Below are positions 37,468-51,543 of a stretch of 64,000 bases of DNA, piece by piece. Both the position numbers and the translations under genes were made by a program. Below the pieces are notes generated by a model. It did no database searches. It worked only from the letters and a program-made list of their open reading frames with translations, and was not told where the DNA came from. The stretch lies in the NCBI GenBank assembly GCA_028023455.1, contig JAQFVV010006215.1, positions 9,131,950 through 9,195,949 on the forward strand, written 5' to 3'. Numbering within the stretch: the first letter of the stretch is position 1; every line of letters begins with the position of its first letter. Source of the stretch: Epiperipatus broadwayi. Taxonomy: Eukaryota > Onychophora > Udeonychophora > Euonychophora > Peripatidae.

Positions 37468-38636
37468 AAAACAGAAGCAAACAGACAAAATTTATTTCAC
37501 TTAAAATCTAACTATTTTAAAAACTTAATAAATTTCAGATGTTATTTCCAAGCAATGGTAAATATTCACAAATCAAATGTCAGAATAAAAAAAATTGGAA
37601 AAAATGTAGTAGTTATTAAAAAAAAAAAAATTGATACTATTCAAAAACCAAAAAAAAAAAAATTGTATAAAATTTAAAATTACATAAAAATTTTAAAAAA
37701 CATTTTGATCATATATGTAGTAAACAAGGTTTATTATAAAAAGAATTTACAGAAGAAAACATTTATAACAGCAAGCCTGATAATACCCATTGCATATATA
37801 TATATTATCAACTGTTTATTAGTCATATTTAATTTTAAGGTATGGCAAAATAATTAAAAAAATCCTATAATTGTCTGAAATTCATATTAGCCAGACTAAA
37901 ACAAACAAAAAAAAAAGTACTAGCAAACAGTATACAGACACATATCTCTGAGAAAAATATTGAATATAACTTTTTATTTTCTATTGATCAATATATATAT
38001 AGTAAAAAAATCAAGTCATACATCATGTGATAACTTATTAAGCTTGTACTACATATATATATAAATTTATGCTTACTTACAATTTTTTTTTTTACTGAAA
38101 AACATTTATCTTTTTGAAGAATCATTTGATATATATATATCTGATCAATATCAAATGATATTGCTTTCTAACTAATCGCCATTATATCACTTAGATCCAT
38201 ATTCCTATATATATAAATATGAGTCTGTATGTATACATAATTTTTATATGCCAAAAGAAACCTAAAGAATAAGACCAGAAGTTTATACAGTGAAATTGAT
38301 CTGATAATTACTAATAATTATCCTGTAGATTCTATAAAATAAAATAAGAAAATGCACTATGAAGAGACTAAAAGCAAATTGCCGATAAAAATGCAAAGTT
38401 TTGGAAACTTAACTTTTATTAAAATTATTATGGAAATTTCTTTGATTTTAGAGAAATAATATTAGTTTTGAACAATCATCTTTTAAATTTTATAACAACA
38501 AGAATAATTATTCACAATGGAAAAAAAAGGATATCATCTTTGTTCTGTTTTTACTTTTTTTCAAATTACATTTGTACTTGATTTTGTTTTATTTAACTGT
38601 ATTTTGATCTAAATTAATTTTTTGTTCTGGTAAAAT
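37468..38636. other. AT-rich non-coding DNA
   Basis: Several short (TA)n tracts (for example 37795-37804 and 38050-38062). No gene or repeat is supported. Confidence 0.5.
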
Positions 38637-38649
38637 ATAAACTATGAAT

Positions 38650-38885
38650 AAGCATTTATTCTATAACGTCTTGCGTGCGATTATAATTACGATAGAATGA
38701 CAGCCTGTTAAGCTAATTGCGCAGACGCTGTGAGAATGTTATTAATAAATGAATACCTTCGAACAACCATTCCTTTTTACTCTTATACAAATACTATATC
38801 ATGTGGTTGTTCGAAGATATTCATTTATTAATAACATTCTCACAGCGTCTGCGCAATTAGCTTAACAGGCTGTCATTCTATCGTA
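38650..38885 (-). mobile_element. modular foldback element, copy 2 (236 bp), 13-bp target duplication
   Basis: The direct repeat ATAAACTATGAAT flanks it at 38637-38649 and 38886-38898. Inside, 38687-38886 is an inverted repeat. Its arms run from TTACGATAGAATGACAGCC through TAAGCTAATTGCGCAGACGC to the GTGGTTGTTCGAA/TTCGAACAACCA hairpin base. The left 37 bases (AAGCATTTATTCTATAACG...) are the T end module of the family, so the fixed end points left (minus orientation). Compared with copy 1 it is Y inverted, Y, T, with module X missing. There is no coding capacity. Confidence 0.9.
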
Positions 38886-38898
38886 ATAAACTATGAAT

Positions 38899-40132
38899 GA
38901 AAAAGATTTTTAGTAACAACACAAAGATTAACTTATTAAGTTTTTTAAAAAATTCATTGTCTCAAACTACATTAATTCTGGATTTATCATGGTAAAATCT
39001 TCATTAAAATTATTTTAATAAAGGTAAGAAATGTTTTTTTTTTTAAATTTATTTAAAAATTTTAGATTGTCTTCCATCAGATTAATTTATATTTGATTGC
39101 ACTCTATGAGAAAAAAACAAACAAAACAAAATCCAAAAAATCATTCACAATGGAGGAATAATGACAGTTAATACACACACAAATAAAAATTTATACAATA
39201 TATACAAAAAATAAAAATATTTAATAATTTATCATGTTAATTAAAAAATTATTTAATCAACTTTATATATTATTACTTTCGGTTTTAAATTAAACAAATA
39301 ATACAGTAATACATTCTCATCTGCACAACAGTTTTAAAAAATGCACTAAATAAATTATCTGCAATTTATAAAACATGTTACAATTGAATATATTATAGTT
39401 ATTATGACTAAAGGAGGATTTCTCATATGTTCTTATAAACTGCTAATAATCATTGGCTTTAGAACTATTTTGAAATAAAATAAAATATATTTTGGACGAG
39501 TTAAATACCTAAGATAAACAATGATTTATTATTATTAAAATGTAAGAGCAAAAATAACATTTTTTGCAATTCCATTTTTTATAGTTTAAAAAAAAAAAAG
39601 GCTTTTTTCCCCACAATAGTTAATAATGTGACAAGTAAATACTTTTATATATAAAGTAAATATTTTATATTTAAATTACAACTTTTTTATTTAAGAATAT
39701 TAAACACAGAGGAGAGGGGGTGTTTCTTTTATGCTCAATTTTATAAATAAATAAAATTTATATAAATAAAATACATTTATTTATTATAAAAATAAAGATC
39801 TGATCCATTTGCTACTGTTGTTTTGGAGAGAAAAAAAAATTCAATAAGAAAAAAATAAATAGAATTCTAGCCACTGGCTGGAGATTTAAAAGATTTTATA
39901 ACATATTGTTGCTGAAAAATCTTTACATATTATTTACAAATTAATATATATATAAAAAAAAATGAATGCAAACTTTTTAAGAGTAAAACAGCATGTAAAA
40001 AAAAAATACATGCTCTCTACAATCTTATATATGTACAAAAAGAAAGAAATTGAGATTTTTATGACTGATTTTTCTATTTAATCAGTAAGATTATCATCAA
40101 TGGTGTTGAATCGCAGATTCTGATACTCATTA
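38899..40132. other. 3' flank of the TMEM72-like gene
   Basis: This is the probable 3' untranslated region and downstream DNA of the minus-strand gene. Several AATAAA hexamers exist on the minus strand (for example in the TTTATTTATT run near 39780). In DNA this AT-rich I cannot say which, if any, is the polyadenylation signal. No other feature is supported. Confidence 0.4.
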
Positions 40133-40250
40133 TTAAACATCAAGGATTTCTTCTTGATCAGCCACACTTTCCCGAGAATCAAATGGTAATTGGATGTCAT
40201 CTATATCATCTGTGATTTCTTCAAACCTAACATCAAAGAATCGTTTGGGA
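40133..40250 (-). CDS. terminal coding exon of a TMEM72-like membrane protein
   Basis: The exon gives 38 residues and a TAA stop at 40133-40135, starting from the split codon left by the upstream exon. The peptide is acidic and hydrophilic: P-K-R-F-F-D-V-R-F-E-E, then I-T-D-D-I-D-D-I-Q, and an end in E-E-I-L-D-V. It would be the cytoplasmic tail after the last membrane segment. The frame joins in phase with the exon at 45257-45359 (AG plus T gives Ser). The splice acceptor is the oddity: ten T then GG, where AG is expected. This could be a rare GT-GG intron, a mutation, a base error, or a sign that another exon lies between. That the coding frame is clean while the surroundings are stop-rich supports a real exon. 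Confidence 0.7.
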
Positions 40251-43200
40251 CCAAAAAAAAAACAAAATACTTCATTAAGAAACTATTTAAAGTTAATAAT
40301 ATTAATAAGAAATTACTAATACTTAAAGCTAACAACAAAAATTAACTTGTAACGATATATTTATATAATATGACCTTTACTACCAGAATGATTATTGATC
40401 TGATGCAGATGAAATATTGCCATATGGAAAATGTATACATATATATAAATCCAAAATATATATTTACATCACTTTGATCATGAAAATCTTTTTCAATATA
40501 TACACACACAGAGAATCCTTATTAACAACAGATTATAGCACAACAAAACTGTAAATATAAATATATTATAGAACTGTATATATTTTTATTTAAAAAATTA
40601 AGAGATTCAATAATAATAGTATAAAAGTTTCAAAAGCAAACAAAACTGTAAGAAATAAAATTAATACTTCCTTCTTTACAGTGAAGATTTATTTAATAAG
40701 TCTGGTGTCACAGTTTTTATTAACTGTTATCTTTTTTTAAACCATTAAGTAGAGACTGGCTTTTTGTATGTAATTTCAGAAGTAAAATATCACAGTATTA
40801 TAACAATGTTTTTATTTCATATTCATATATATATATTTAAGCATAATAAACAATATTTTCAAGATTTGTTAAAATTCATATGCCTGTAGCATATAAATTC
40901 CATCTTAAAAAAGATTTAAAAATTTCATTATTTCCTCAATTTACTTCAAAAGCTGTCAGCAGCTTCATTTCTTACGTTAAGCAACTCATCTATATTATAT
41001 TAATTTTATGGAAATCCTGCATTTTTAGCAAGGATTATAATTTCCATATTCATTGAATAAGCACTAACTCTTCAAATGAATGGATAGCTTCAGGATTGAT
41101 ACATATTTTGAACACTCAATCATCAAATGGAAAATCATAGATTTAACACAGTTTAAAATATTAGGATTCTTCCAAAGTATTTTACACCTGTTTTCATTGT
41201 TCACATTAGTTGTTTTTTTATATCTAAAAAAAATTGTAAATAATGCATTTTCAAAACACTAATCACTTTTTGATCCATGAATTGCATAACAGCGGCAATA
41301 CAAGATAAAAAAACAACATAAACATTATTATACAATTTATTAAATCCACAATATTTTCTTGATAATATTTCTTTAGATTTGAAATAAAATAATCATTAAA
41401 CCAATCAATAAAAAGTTATTACATAATCCAGATTTATAAATTTATATTAATGATGGTGATGCAACTATATTTTTCAGCATGCAAGGATTTTCACTTCTAT
41501 TGCAATAAGCTCTACTAGCAGCCAGCAAAGATATGGATCTCTCAACACTTTTAAATATCAAATACTTTTTTATTTTTGAGAAATGGAACTCTGAAATAAC
41601 ACTTATTTCCAATATAGTCACATTTATTTAAGGCATTGACTTCAACAATCAGAAATTCTAAAATCACTTGAATAAGCTTTTATTGCATCTATAGCTGAGC
41701 TTCTTGAATATTCACATTTTTAAAGCCATACCACATCAGAGAATAATAAGATCATTCCTTGAATAATGTAAAACCTTTAATAATGACTGTAAACTCATTA
41801 CTAGACTCTTTTTGAATATCAACATATAATGAATGTATTATTCCAAAAAATATTCAAAGTGGCAAGCAAGATTAACAATTTCTTTAGATAAAAAGACTAA
41901 AGCAGTAAAATGGAGAAATTTCAAACAATAAGTTTAATTTCATATATGAAAGTAGGAAAAATGAAATGCAAACAGAGTTGGGAGGATTCTGGCTGAGAAA
42001 TATGCACAAAATAGAAGGTTTTTCATAAAGTGAATTGAGTTATTTTGTTGAATATTTGGGGGGAAGAAGGAACTGGCACAAGAAATAACCATAAAAAAGT
42101 TTAATCAAGAATAAAAAAATATTAGTAAATTAATTAGTCTTCTTACAGATCAGACAAATATAGGGGTGGGCATAAGAAAGGATATAGCCTATTTACACTT
42201 TTGTTTAATATTTAACTAAATACATGTTGACATTAGGAATAGAAAGATTCACAATAACAGTTGTGTAAATACATGGCAATAGTTTTATACATATAGAAAA
42301 TGATCATAAGAAAATGTTAAATAGTGTAGAAAAAAAAATCAGTACATCTAAGATTAATGCAATTATTATGGGTAGAGATGTTAAATTTAAAAATCACAGT
42401 TAGGCAGAAAGTTTTAGTACTTAAATATTGATTATGAAAATAATTCAATATTAAAATGAGAATTGTAACATATTCATAGACTTTTAATAGAGATAGTCCA
42501 ATGAAGCTTAATAGTAACAACAATAATAATGAAACGAGCAGCTTTTTGCCCTAATGCGTTTACTGTAAGCTTGAGCAACCAATGTCTATCAGATGCTTAT
42601 TGCATTTTTAAATCCCCATTCTCAGAGCAGTTTCTGATTTTTGTTTTTAACAATGAAGCTTGGAATTCAAAGCTGAGAATAATGCAGCTACACAACTTAT
42701 TAACTCCATGTTATCATTTAACATAATATTTTAAAATCCACAGTTTTGAATCAACACGACTGAACAGTTATATAGATTTTATTCCTAAATCAGTATCTGC
42801 ATTTCCCATTGGCTATAAATGCTAATAATGACAATAAATCATTTAAAGCAATTCTACTAGTGACATCTAAACCAATGACTAACAGATACCTTATTGCATT
42901 TTAAATTCCCATTCTCAAGTATATTCAAGATAATGATTTGAGTTCAAATCCCCAGGTTGATTTGAATTTCATAATTGCTGACTAGAATGGTAAAATCAAA
43001 GAGTTAAAGGCAGTTGTTAGATGCCTAGCTGTATTACTTCCATTTTTGATTCCCATAACTCATTAATAAAGACAAAAGCCAAAAACTGGTCTAGGAATAA
43101 AAGATTTAGGATGCATTAGGATATTGGGTAACCACTAATTAATCAAGTTTATTGAAGATGGAACTTGAGTAGAAAGCTGTTCTTATTTTGATGCATATTG

Positions 43201-45256
43201 CGTGAGTTGAAGAATTAAGTGATTTCCTGTTGTTAATAAAATATTGACAACTAACAATTCATTCTTCACATGAAATGGGACATTTTAATCTATTAATATT
43301 AAAAGCTGCATATAATGCCAACAATTAAAATATTTTTGAGGTTTTCGTTTTTTTATCAGTGTATCACTTTAACTCTATCATATCACAATCATGAATACCT
43401 TAACTTCTCATATATGTTTTAAAAACTTCCATTCCACCAATATATTCCTGAAACATTTAAACAAAACCATCGGAAAAAAATTACTGATTCTTTCAAGATG
43501 TTCATTTCATGTTACTCCATTATTCATCAGTTGGCCCAGGTTATAATTTTTATGGATATCTTCATCATTTGTTCAATATTTATAAGTACCAAATTGTTTC
43601 AGTTTGATTAATAAGTGTCAAACTTTCTTAACTCATAATTTTGCTACCAAAAACACTTTAATAAATACATAAATGATTACTATTAATTATTTATTAAAGA
43701 TTATTTCTAAATCAGATATAGATTTTAAATCTCAGTTAAATAATAATATTTGCTTTTTTATAAAAGTATCAACCTCTAAAATTTCAAGCTAATGTTGACA
43801 ATTTGATAACTTTTCATTATACTATTCTTCCTGCAAGGGAACAACTAGTTTCTATCCACTTCCAACAGCTTGTGAAAATGTGAATAACCCTTATACTGTA
43901 AATATATATTTTCAAGTTTTTTTAAAATTAATTTCTACCATATTACAACCATCCATAAGCCATAAAGTCAGACCCCTTCTCTCTCATTATATATTAGTTT
44001 TCAGATGAATTATATACTTATATTTAAAACTTTCATGTCATCATGCAGTTTCTGAAACTTATGAACAAAAACATCTGAAAAAAAAAAATGAAATGATTCT
44101 CAGGGTTGAATATTTCATGACTGAACCAGTATTCACTAGTTGGCCATGTCTTCATCAGTTGTTCAGTGTTTATAAATATCAAATTATTATAGTTCGATTT
44201 ATAAAATGTCAAACTTTCTGCACATTACTTTGATACCAACTATTTTATGAAAATACATTAATGATTATTACTAATCATTTATTAAAATAGAGATTATCAC
44301 TAGCCCAGATATAAACTTCAAATCTCAACAATCAGATCATTCCACAATCTATACAGGTCATTTTATTGCATGGTAGTAATTAATACATTTTAAAGTAGGA
44401 TACTTGGTAAATATTGATTAATCAAACTTACAGTAGATGGTACTAGAATAGAAAACTGCTCTTATTTTATCATATATTGTGTCATATATTGATCCGTTGT
44501 TGCTAACAAAATAACAACTAACAATTCATTCCATACATTAAATGGGTCATTTTAATCTGTAAAATTTTAGACGCTAAATCTTGTAGCAGTAGTTAATATA
44601 TGTAAATTATTGAACAAAGAATTTCATAGTACAATAGCAGCACATTTATTTAACATGTCATATAATCTTAGTTCAAATCTAGGCTGGGTAAGATTTAGAA
44701 CTTTTTCAAGATCTAATAGAGCATAAGATTTTCTTTCAGGTATTCAGCTAAAACTATCCCAGATAATTGTTGATTTGATGTTCAATTTCAGTCTTTTTGG
44801 ATTTATTTTGAAAAAAAAATCCATGTATTTCACAAAAAAAAAAATATGCAGGAAAAAAAAAATTCATTTATTGTTTTACTACACTTTCAATAGTGGTTTG
44901 TAAGTGGATATCTAGCTATGTTTAGCTGGAAGATTAAACAAAAATGGAAAACTGCTCAAACCCTCATCATCTAGCATTTGATAAGCCTTCACTTTCATGC
45001 TCAACTAAAAGGAATTTTGCAGATACTTTTTTTGTATTCACAATTGCTATTTAAAACCTGTTTTAGCTATATATTATAAAAAATGGTATATGCCTTTTAC
45101 AAATAATAATTTTTTTATTAATTTCAACTCACATTCGATGATTATAAGAATTTATAATTGCATCATGTTTGAGCTGTAAAATAAATTTTATTACGAATAT
45201 ATAAAATAAATTAGTTTATCATAAATCATTGAAATTTCAAGTTTTTTAATTCTCAC
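40251..45256 (-). other. intron of the TMEM72-like gene (about 5.0 kb)
   Basis: The donor GTGAG at 45256-45252 is canonical. The acceptor end is unusual (see the terminal exon). The intron is AT-rich and holds the diverged duplication at 42840-44570. I saw no further exon, but a very short one cannot be excluded. Confidence 0.55.
42840..44570 (+). repeat. diverged direct duplication (order A-B-B'-A')
   Basis: Block A (about 43100-43300) resembles A' (about 44390-44560), sharing TTAATCAA(G/A)(T/C)TTA, AGATGG(A/T)ACT, CT(G/T)CTCTTATTTT and AACTAACAATTCATTC. Block B (about 43360-43740) resembles B' (about 43925-44330), with shared TCATCAGTT, TGTTCA(A/G)T(A/G)TTTATAA, GTCAAACTTTCT and AATGATTA(C/T)TA. 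All four are in the same orientation. B-box-like sequences GAGTTCAAATCCCC (about 42937) and TAGTTCAAATC (about 44669) near the edges hint that old tRNA-derived SINEs contributed. Edges are approximate and divergence is high. Confidence 0.6.
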
Positions 45257-45359
45257 CTATCATAGGATTCCTTGCTATCTAAAGCTGTCTTTGCACTTTC
45301 AACCCTTAACCGATATGTTCTCAGAAGATAAAAGATTGCCAAAATAACTAACATGACAC
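45257..45359 (-). CDS. membrane-segment exon of a TMEM72-like protein
   Basis: This 103-base exon has a canonical acceptor (TTTTTAG before 45359) and donor (AG, then GTGAGA from 45256). It has 2 + 33 codons + 2 bases, fully open. It encodes a hydrophobic span V-M-L-V-I-L-A-I-F-Y-L-L followed by the basic stop-transfer R-T-Y-R-L-R and then a charged stretch ending K-E-S-Y-D. Joined with the upstream exon the context is I-S-G-V-M-L-V-I-L. From memory, this matches the I-P-G-S-M-L-I-I region at the last membrane segment of vertebrate TMEM72. The role of TMEM72 is not well established, so no function is claimed. The exon itself is well supported; the family name is less sure. Confidence 0.8.
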
Positions 45360-46620
45360 CTAAAAATTAAATACATATCATTTGTTAACATTATTCATTT
45401 ATTTCTACAATTTAACTTTGTATATTTAAAGACAATACATTTAACAGTACATCATTTAAATATATATTATTGAAAAATAATCTTGGAATGCAATCACATC
45501 AATAACTTACTGAAAGGAGTTGTGTTCTTTATATATATAAATGCAAATAAATGCCTTAATTTTCTGTTTAATCTTGTTTTTAAAATTCAAATTTACAACC
45601 CTCCCTCCCCAATAAATTATATTTATGAGCAACATAAAAAATTAATTTAACATAAATGTAAAATTTTTGAGATTCTGGAATTTAGAAAAAAAAATACATT
45701 CAAACAATAAATAAATTCTTATCTATGTTTAAGACTTTTGCAATTTTAGAAAAGGATAAAATTAAGGGTGATGACATAATAACAGGTTTATTTAAAATAA
45801 CATTAATAGTCAGAAGTCTTAAATTCACCTCAATGCAGAGATTTCAACCATCAAGAAAAGCAAGTTTTGTTCTTGTAGCAATGGTAATTAGAATAAAAAA
45901 ACATAACCTTGTTTTTTTTTAAAAAAAACCAGATCATTTTACACCTTTATAGTCTGATATCCAGTAAATATAATCTGAAAATATTTTCACCAGAAGACTA
46001 GAATAATTAATTAAAATTAATATTTTTGCAAACAAATTACTGAATTGCAAATCATTACTATTGTAGAAGAAAGGCAATCTTAATTATTTAATATTAATTG
46101 ATTGTTCAAAAAAGTTTCACAAAAAGCATTATAAAAGATATCTGTTAAAAAGTACTCTGATTGCTTTTGGATGAAAAAGAAAGTTTCATCAAAAGAAAGA
46201 TCTATGTGGAATAAGTGCTGCCTAAAGTAAAAAAAAAATAAAAAAATGCAGCATTGAAAGTTTGGCATGATTTCAATATTGAAGCTAGATCAAAAATTAA
46301 AAAAATATTTATTGTACAATTATAATAGCTTTGTCTATTAAATCTAGGAATCTAAAAAAGTTTAATTATATATAAGTAGTAAGATAATTTTCATTTTCCA
46401 ACAATATATAATGACTGATATTCCATAGTCATAGGTCAAAAGATGATTACAAATTAATATACTGAAACAAGACATAAATGCCAAAAGTAGAAACAAAGGA
46501 AATAAGAATTAAACTTAACAGTATAAAAAAGAAAATATAATAACAATTTAAAAAAAAAAAGATGAATATCAGGAATTTAAATTTTTGAGTTTTGCAGATT
46601 AATCAATGCAAATATATGTA

Positions 46621-47589
46621 TACCTGGGTCTCGTTTTATGTGGATTATTTTAATGCGATTTTAAAGTTATGCGATTCATGTTTCTTCTTAATATCTTTCA
46701 TATTTCACTATATTTATTAGATATCAAGAAATTTAAATTATTAATAACTTATTTTGACTTGAAATACTTTTTTTTCTTTCAAAAATATAACGTTATATTA
46801 GCGTGAATATGGCCTGAAGCTGTATTTAGAACTTAGCTTCTATGTAAATAACTTGTTTATACTAATGAGTAAATAATAATAATAGATTTATACTTACATA
46901 TAAAAATATCGCAATAAATATTCAAAAAATTAAAACTTTTAAAACATATTTTGTATATATAACAGAAATAAATAATCTTTTAGATTTTTAAAATAAAAAA
47001 ACGAAGATTTTATAAACTGAAAATAATCTTTCTAATGATAATATATAATCTTTTTGTTTTGATTGCATCTCTTTTTTTTAATATAGAAACAGAAAACCAT
47101 TAACACAGCACAAGACTGAAAATGGCGCTAGTTGTAGATCACATCACGAATAAAAACAAAGTGGCTAACGGGTTTCTCTGAACATAATTGCTGAGAGATT
47201 CTTGACTTTGTTTAAGGAGAAGCCACAATACATAACATCACATCGAATCTGATTTCTTACCAGTTTACAAACAATGCTAGCGCTAATGATTAAAATATGT
47301 ATGAAAAATGTAAAATTAAATAATGTAGTAATAAAAAAAGTAAAAAAAGTTTGTCTTGCATTAATTTTTTTCAAATATTTGAAATTTTTTATTAGTCATA
47401 CTTTATTTGCTTATTTTTTTAATGCGAATTTTACAGTAATTTTTTCTTGTTGCTTTACTTTTATGCGAATTCTGAAAATTACATCACCTATCCCCCATTT
47501 TTCAAGGTAAATTAAGTCTATTTTTATGCGATTTTTTTAATGCAGGTTTTCTATGGAACCTATCTACCGCATAAAATGAGACCCAGGTG
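46621..47589. mobile_element. nonautonomous pogo/Tigger-like DNA transposon (969 bp), TA target duplication
   Basis: The termini are inverted: left (T)ACCTGGGTCTCGTTTTATG and right, read inward, CACCTGGGTCTCATTTTATG, flanked by TA at 46619-46620 and 47590-47591. Just inside both ends are repeated ATGCGATT words (left: AATGCGATTTTAAAGTTATGCGATT; right: the reverse-strand equivalents plus ATGCGAATT copies near 47425 and 47462). TA duplication and 'CTCGTTTTATGCG'-style ends with subterminal GCG repeats are typical of pogo/Tigger elements of the Tc1/mariner superfamily. The interior has only short chance frames (47165-47374, 47274-47510) and no DDE transposase, so it depends on a partner elsewhere. 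It lies in the large intron of the TMEM72-like gene. Confidence 0.85.
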
Positions 47590-50500
47590 TAATTAAAAAA
47601 AATCATAAAATATAAGTAAAATCCATGACAATCACACACATACATACAAAACCAAATTTTACAACTTTGAAGGATAAAAAAAATCCAAAAATCAATGACC
47701 GAATTAAAAGCCAATTAATTATCAAAATCCATTATTTGTGCATAAAATTAGTCCAGATATTTAAAAATAAAAGTAAACTATGAACTCATTGCCATTAAGT
47801 ATATGGCATTTCTCAATATTAGCGAAGACTGCATCAAGCTATGATAGTATTTGTTTTATGATTAGTGTCAATGATCATCCTGAGAACTTTATTCTACAAC
47901 TCATTTATTTACTAATAATTAAATGGATATCTAAAATAGCTATGGGTCATTTATTTGAAAAAATTTCCAGTTTGTATCTCACTTCTAATCTAGACAGGCA
48001 GATGTCTTAATTACTATACCAAAAAAACCTTTACAGTAACTTCAACAAATTAAAGATGGTTTCTTACAATTTAATATCACATTAATGGGAAAAAAATAAA
48101 TAGTGGTGGAAGAGTTAAGATGGAGGTTTTCAGAACCATATTATCACGAGTCATACCAAGAATATTATGTTTTTTATTTTATCTTCACTATTCACAATAA
48201 GATCTTGACTGATGATTTCCAATGCATAGATTGAGACATCAAGATATAACTCTGGTACAAAATATGTTGAGAAATCATAATCATGCTTAAAATTTTAGAA
48301 TAGGGTTCAAGCAAAAGACAGACATCAGCATTAGGATAGAATATTTCACTAAAAATAATTTAATTACAATATAGAATTAAGAGCAAAAGAGATGTAACAA
48401 AAAAAATATGACAACATTTGCAATAAAAGTATATTAAACAATATTCAAAAAGATATTTTAGACTTTGATAGTATAAATAATTTTAACATTTCTAAAAATG
48501 AAATCTGGTCTTAGTGAAAATAATGCCCTATATAAGGTTCTGGATCAAAGATCAAATTGCTATTTTTGATGCTTGAATGTCAAGCAAGATCTTCCAATTA
48601 ACCAATTACTTAATTATTATTCTTAGTAAAATTAATAAATTTAAGATAGGAATTCAGATAATTTTAGCTAAGAAGTTGCTGCCATTTACATTTAAGATAT
48701 CAATATAGTTGGGTATTTTATCACTAGGAGAATTTATCATTTTCCTTTTGCTATACCAGACTTATAAAATTTTAAGTATCATTTCAAAGAGTAGAATTTG
48801 GCTTCTGAGAAGCCTTATTCGTCAATAAAACTAAAGACAATGTCCATCCTAAGTCTTGAAAAATCTCTTCAGGAATAATTTCTCACATCATTTTTGGTTT
48901 AATCACAGTAATAGCATTTACCTTGATAAATGGAAATATTAAGTGCAAATCAACCACACCATTGTGTTACTGATACATCTATTTAATTTCATAATCATAA
49001 AATCCTCATAAATTCACTAATAGTATTCTTCTCACCACTATATCAAACCAAAGTCTCTGAAACTGAGGACAAAGTGGTTACATTATTCAACATGCTATGG
49101 CTTCTGCAATTATATTTAAAGAAGCTAAGAAGTCTCCCACAACTAAAAAATTATACAAAACAAGCAAGCATAATTTATGCAGACTGCATCCTGGATTCTG
49201 CTCTATTGAAATTAATTATCTATCAATTTAAAACACATATATTAAATAGAAAGAAAAAAAACACACCCAAAAAAAAAACAAAAAAACAAATATTGTTGAA
49301 AATGTAATAACTAATAATATATTTTAGGCTGTTTAAAAATATATATAGCACAATTACAGGAGAGATATGTTACTGTCACATTTGCTTGTGAAATTTAATA
49401 TATGTAAATAAATGGAATGTAATTTTTGACATATAAATGTTTTGATAATTAATAAAGTAATATAAAGTTAGTCTCAAAAAAGATCTTGAACCATGTTTAA
49501 ATTATGTATATTTAATATGTGATGCAAGGGGCCTTCTCATTACTTGTGCTTATTATATGAATGTATTTTGTAACTTGAAAATAGTATTTTGATTATGATA
49601 AGTCAGGTTTTTTTTTTTTTTGATAATTTTTCAATTTTCTACATTATCTTTAATGAGATAACACTATGTTTAGCAACATGTTGTTTATGACCACTAACAG
49701 TAACTTGATGTCAATCATATTCCATTTCTACTTTATAGCCATTATTTCAGTTACATAATTTTTTCAAATTCTTTTTTCCACCAGAAAATTATGACTAAGT
49801 TCAAATAGAGTGTGACCATTAAACCTATTAATTTGATTATTACTAAAATTAATATGTTTTTCAATTGGAATGGTTTGTTTACAAATTCCTAATATTCTGT
49901 TGATACATCAAAACAATTCAACATATTATATTTAAAAATAATATATTTTTATTTCAAACTACTTTAGTGTTGTATTACTATGGTACAATAACTTATTGTT
50001 CTATGGGTGCAGTTTTAAGTACCAAAATATATACATTACATTTGGCCATGTATATGTTAGATTAAGTATAAAATATTGTTAAATTAAAATTCTAAATATA
50101 TGTATATTATTTTCATATTATACATGAGCCAAAAATAAGAAAAGAAAAAAATTATACACATATACTTTTTTTTTTGTGGCACATCGGAGAGTATTTAAAA
50201 TTGTATTAGATCTTTGATGGGGTCTTGAATAAATTAAAAATATCGACATCATTTAAAATCATGCTTACAATGTAATAGCTATTATCTCCATCTGCTATGC
50301 TCATAATCTGAATGAAATTCAAGACCACAAAGATTGAACCTTTGAACTTTTTTCAAGTCACAAGCAGACTAGAATTTTTCTTTAAAGTAGTCATCCCATA
50401 ATCAACTCAGCTAGCAGACAAAAATCCTACTTTAATTTTTGATTGTCAGATGAGTGTAAAAATACATAATATAATGCACCCTCTACCTCTAATGGGATAA

Positions 50501-51543
50501 TGTTATATTTATATTTATCTAATTCATCTGACAATTTTGGAGACTATTTGCTTTTAAGTTATATGAATACACCTTTATTTTCCTTTGATTTTCTTTATAT
50601 GAAGCCTTGTTCACAATTTTTTTGCAATTTGACTATTATCATATTATTTCTTATAGTTTCATCTTTATTCTATATCATCATCAAGATCGATGTTCATGAC
50701 TTTTCAATGTTTTTGCAATGCATAGTTTTCTGTTTATTATTTAATTTTATAAGATATTTATAGCTTTCTATCTAATGAATAACTCATCTTAGAATGCATA
50801 GTTAATGTTCGTACAATATAGGTCTCTTATTTGAACACAGAATGGCCTTATTCCATTTAAAACTCTTTTATGTTGAGTATTAAACTCCTTTTATATAATC
50901 TAGTTTTTCAAACATTATAAAAAAACATTGATTTGTATAAAAAATATTCATTTAGCCATATAATATCTTTAAATTCTTATTTGAATATAATAATACTGAA
51001 AATTCCTATTATTAAATTTCAATGCTATTTCTATCAACATCACATTTAAATTAATGTGCTTAGAAAAAACATTGAATATCAAAAACAAAGAGCAATGTAA
51101 GATCAAATATAATAATCAACAGCAATGAAATTGTTACTTATAATAAGACAAAAAAAATTAATAAGGAATTTCTCAAAACAGTTCTTGATCCAATTAATCT
51201 TGGTATTATATTTTTTTCCCTATTTTGTACAGATTATAATAGACTTACACTTAAATGTATACCTGTATTATGAATATTATCTGGCAGATTCTTTTACAAA
51301 ATAATTTCTTAATAATCTTTTACTATCTTTTACATGAAATATTTACTTTGAGTTAATATTTTTTATTAGAGTCAAATTTACCAAGGACTATAAGATGTTT
51401 TAGTTTCTATCATTTTAAAATACTTCACAATGTTTATTGAAATGCTAAGATTAAAATTGAAAATATAGTATTGAATCTTTACATGGCCATCCATTAACAA
51501 ATAAACTTTTTTAAAATGAACACTATCATTAAACTCAATTTAA

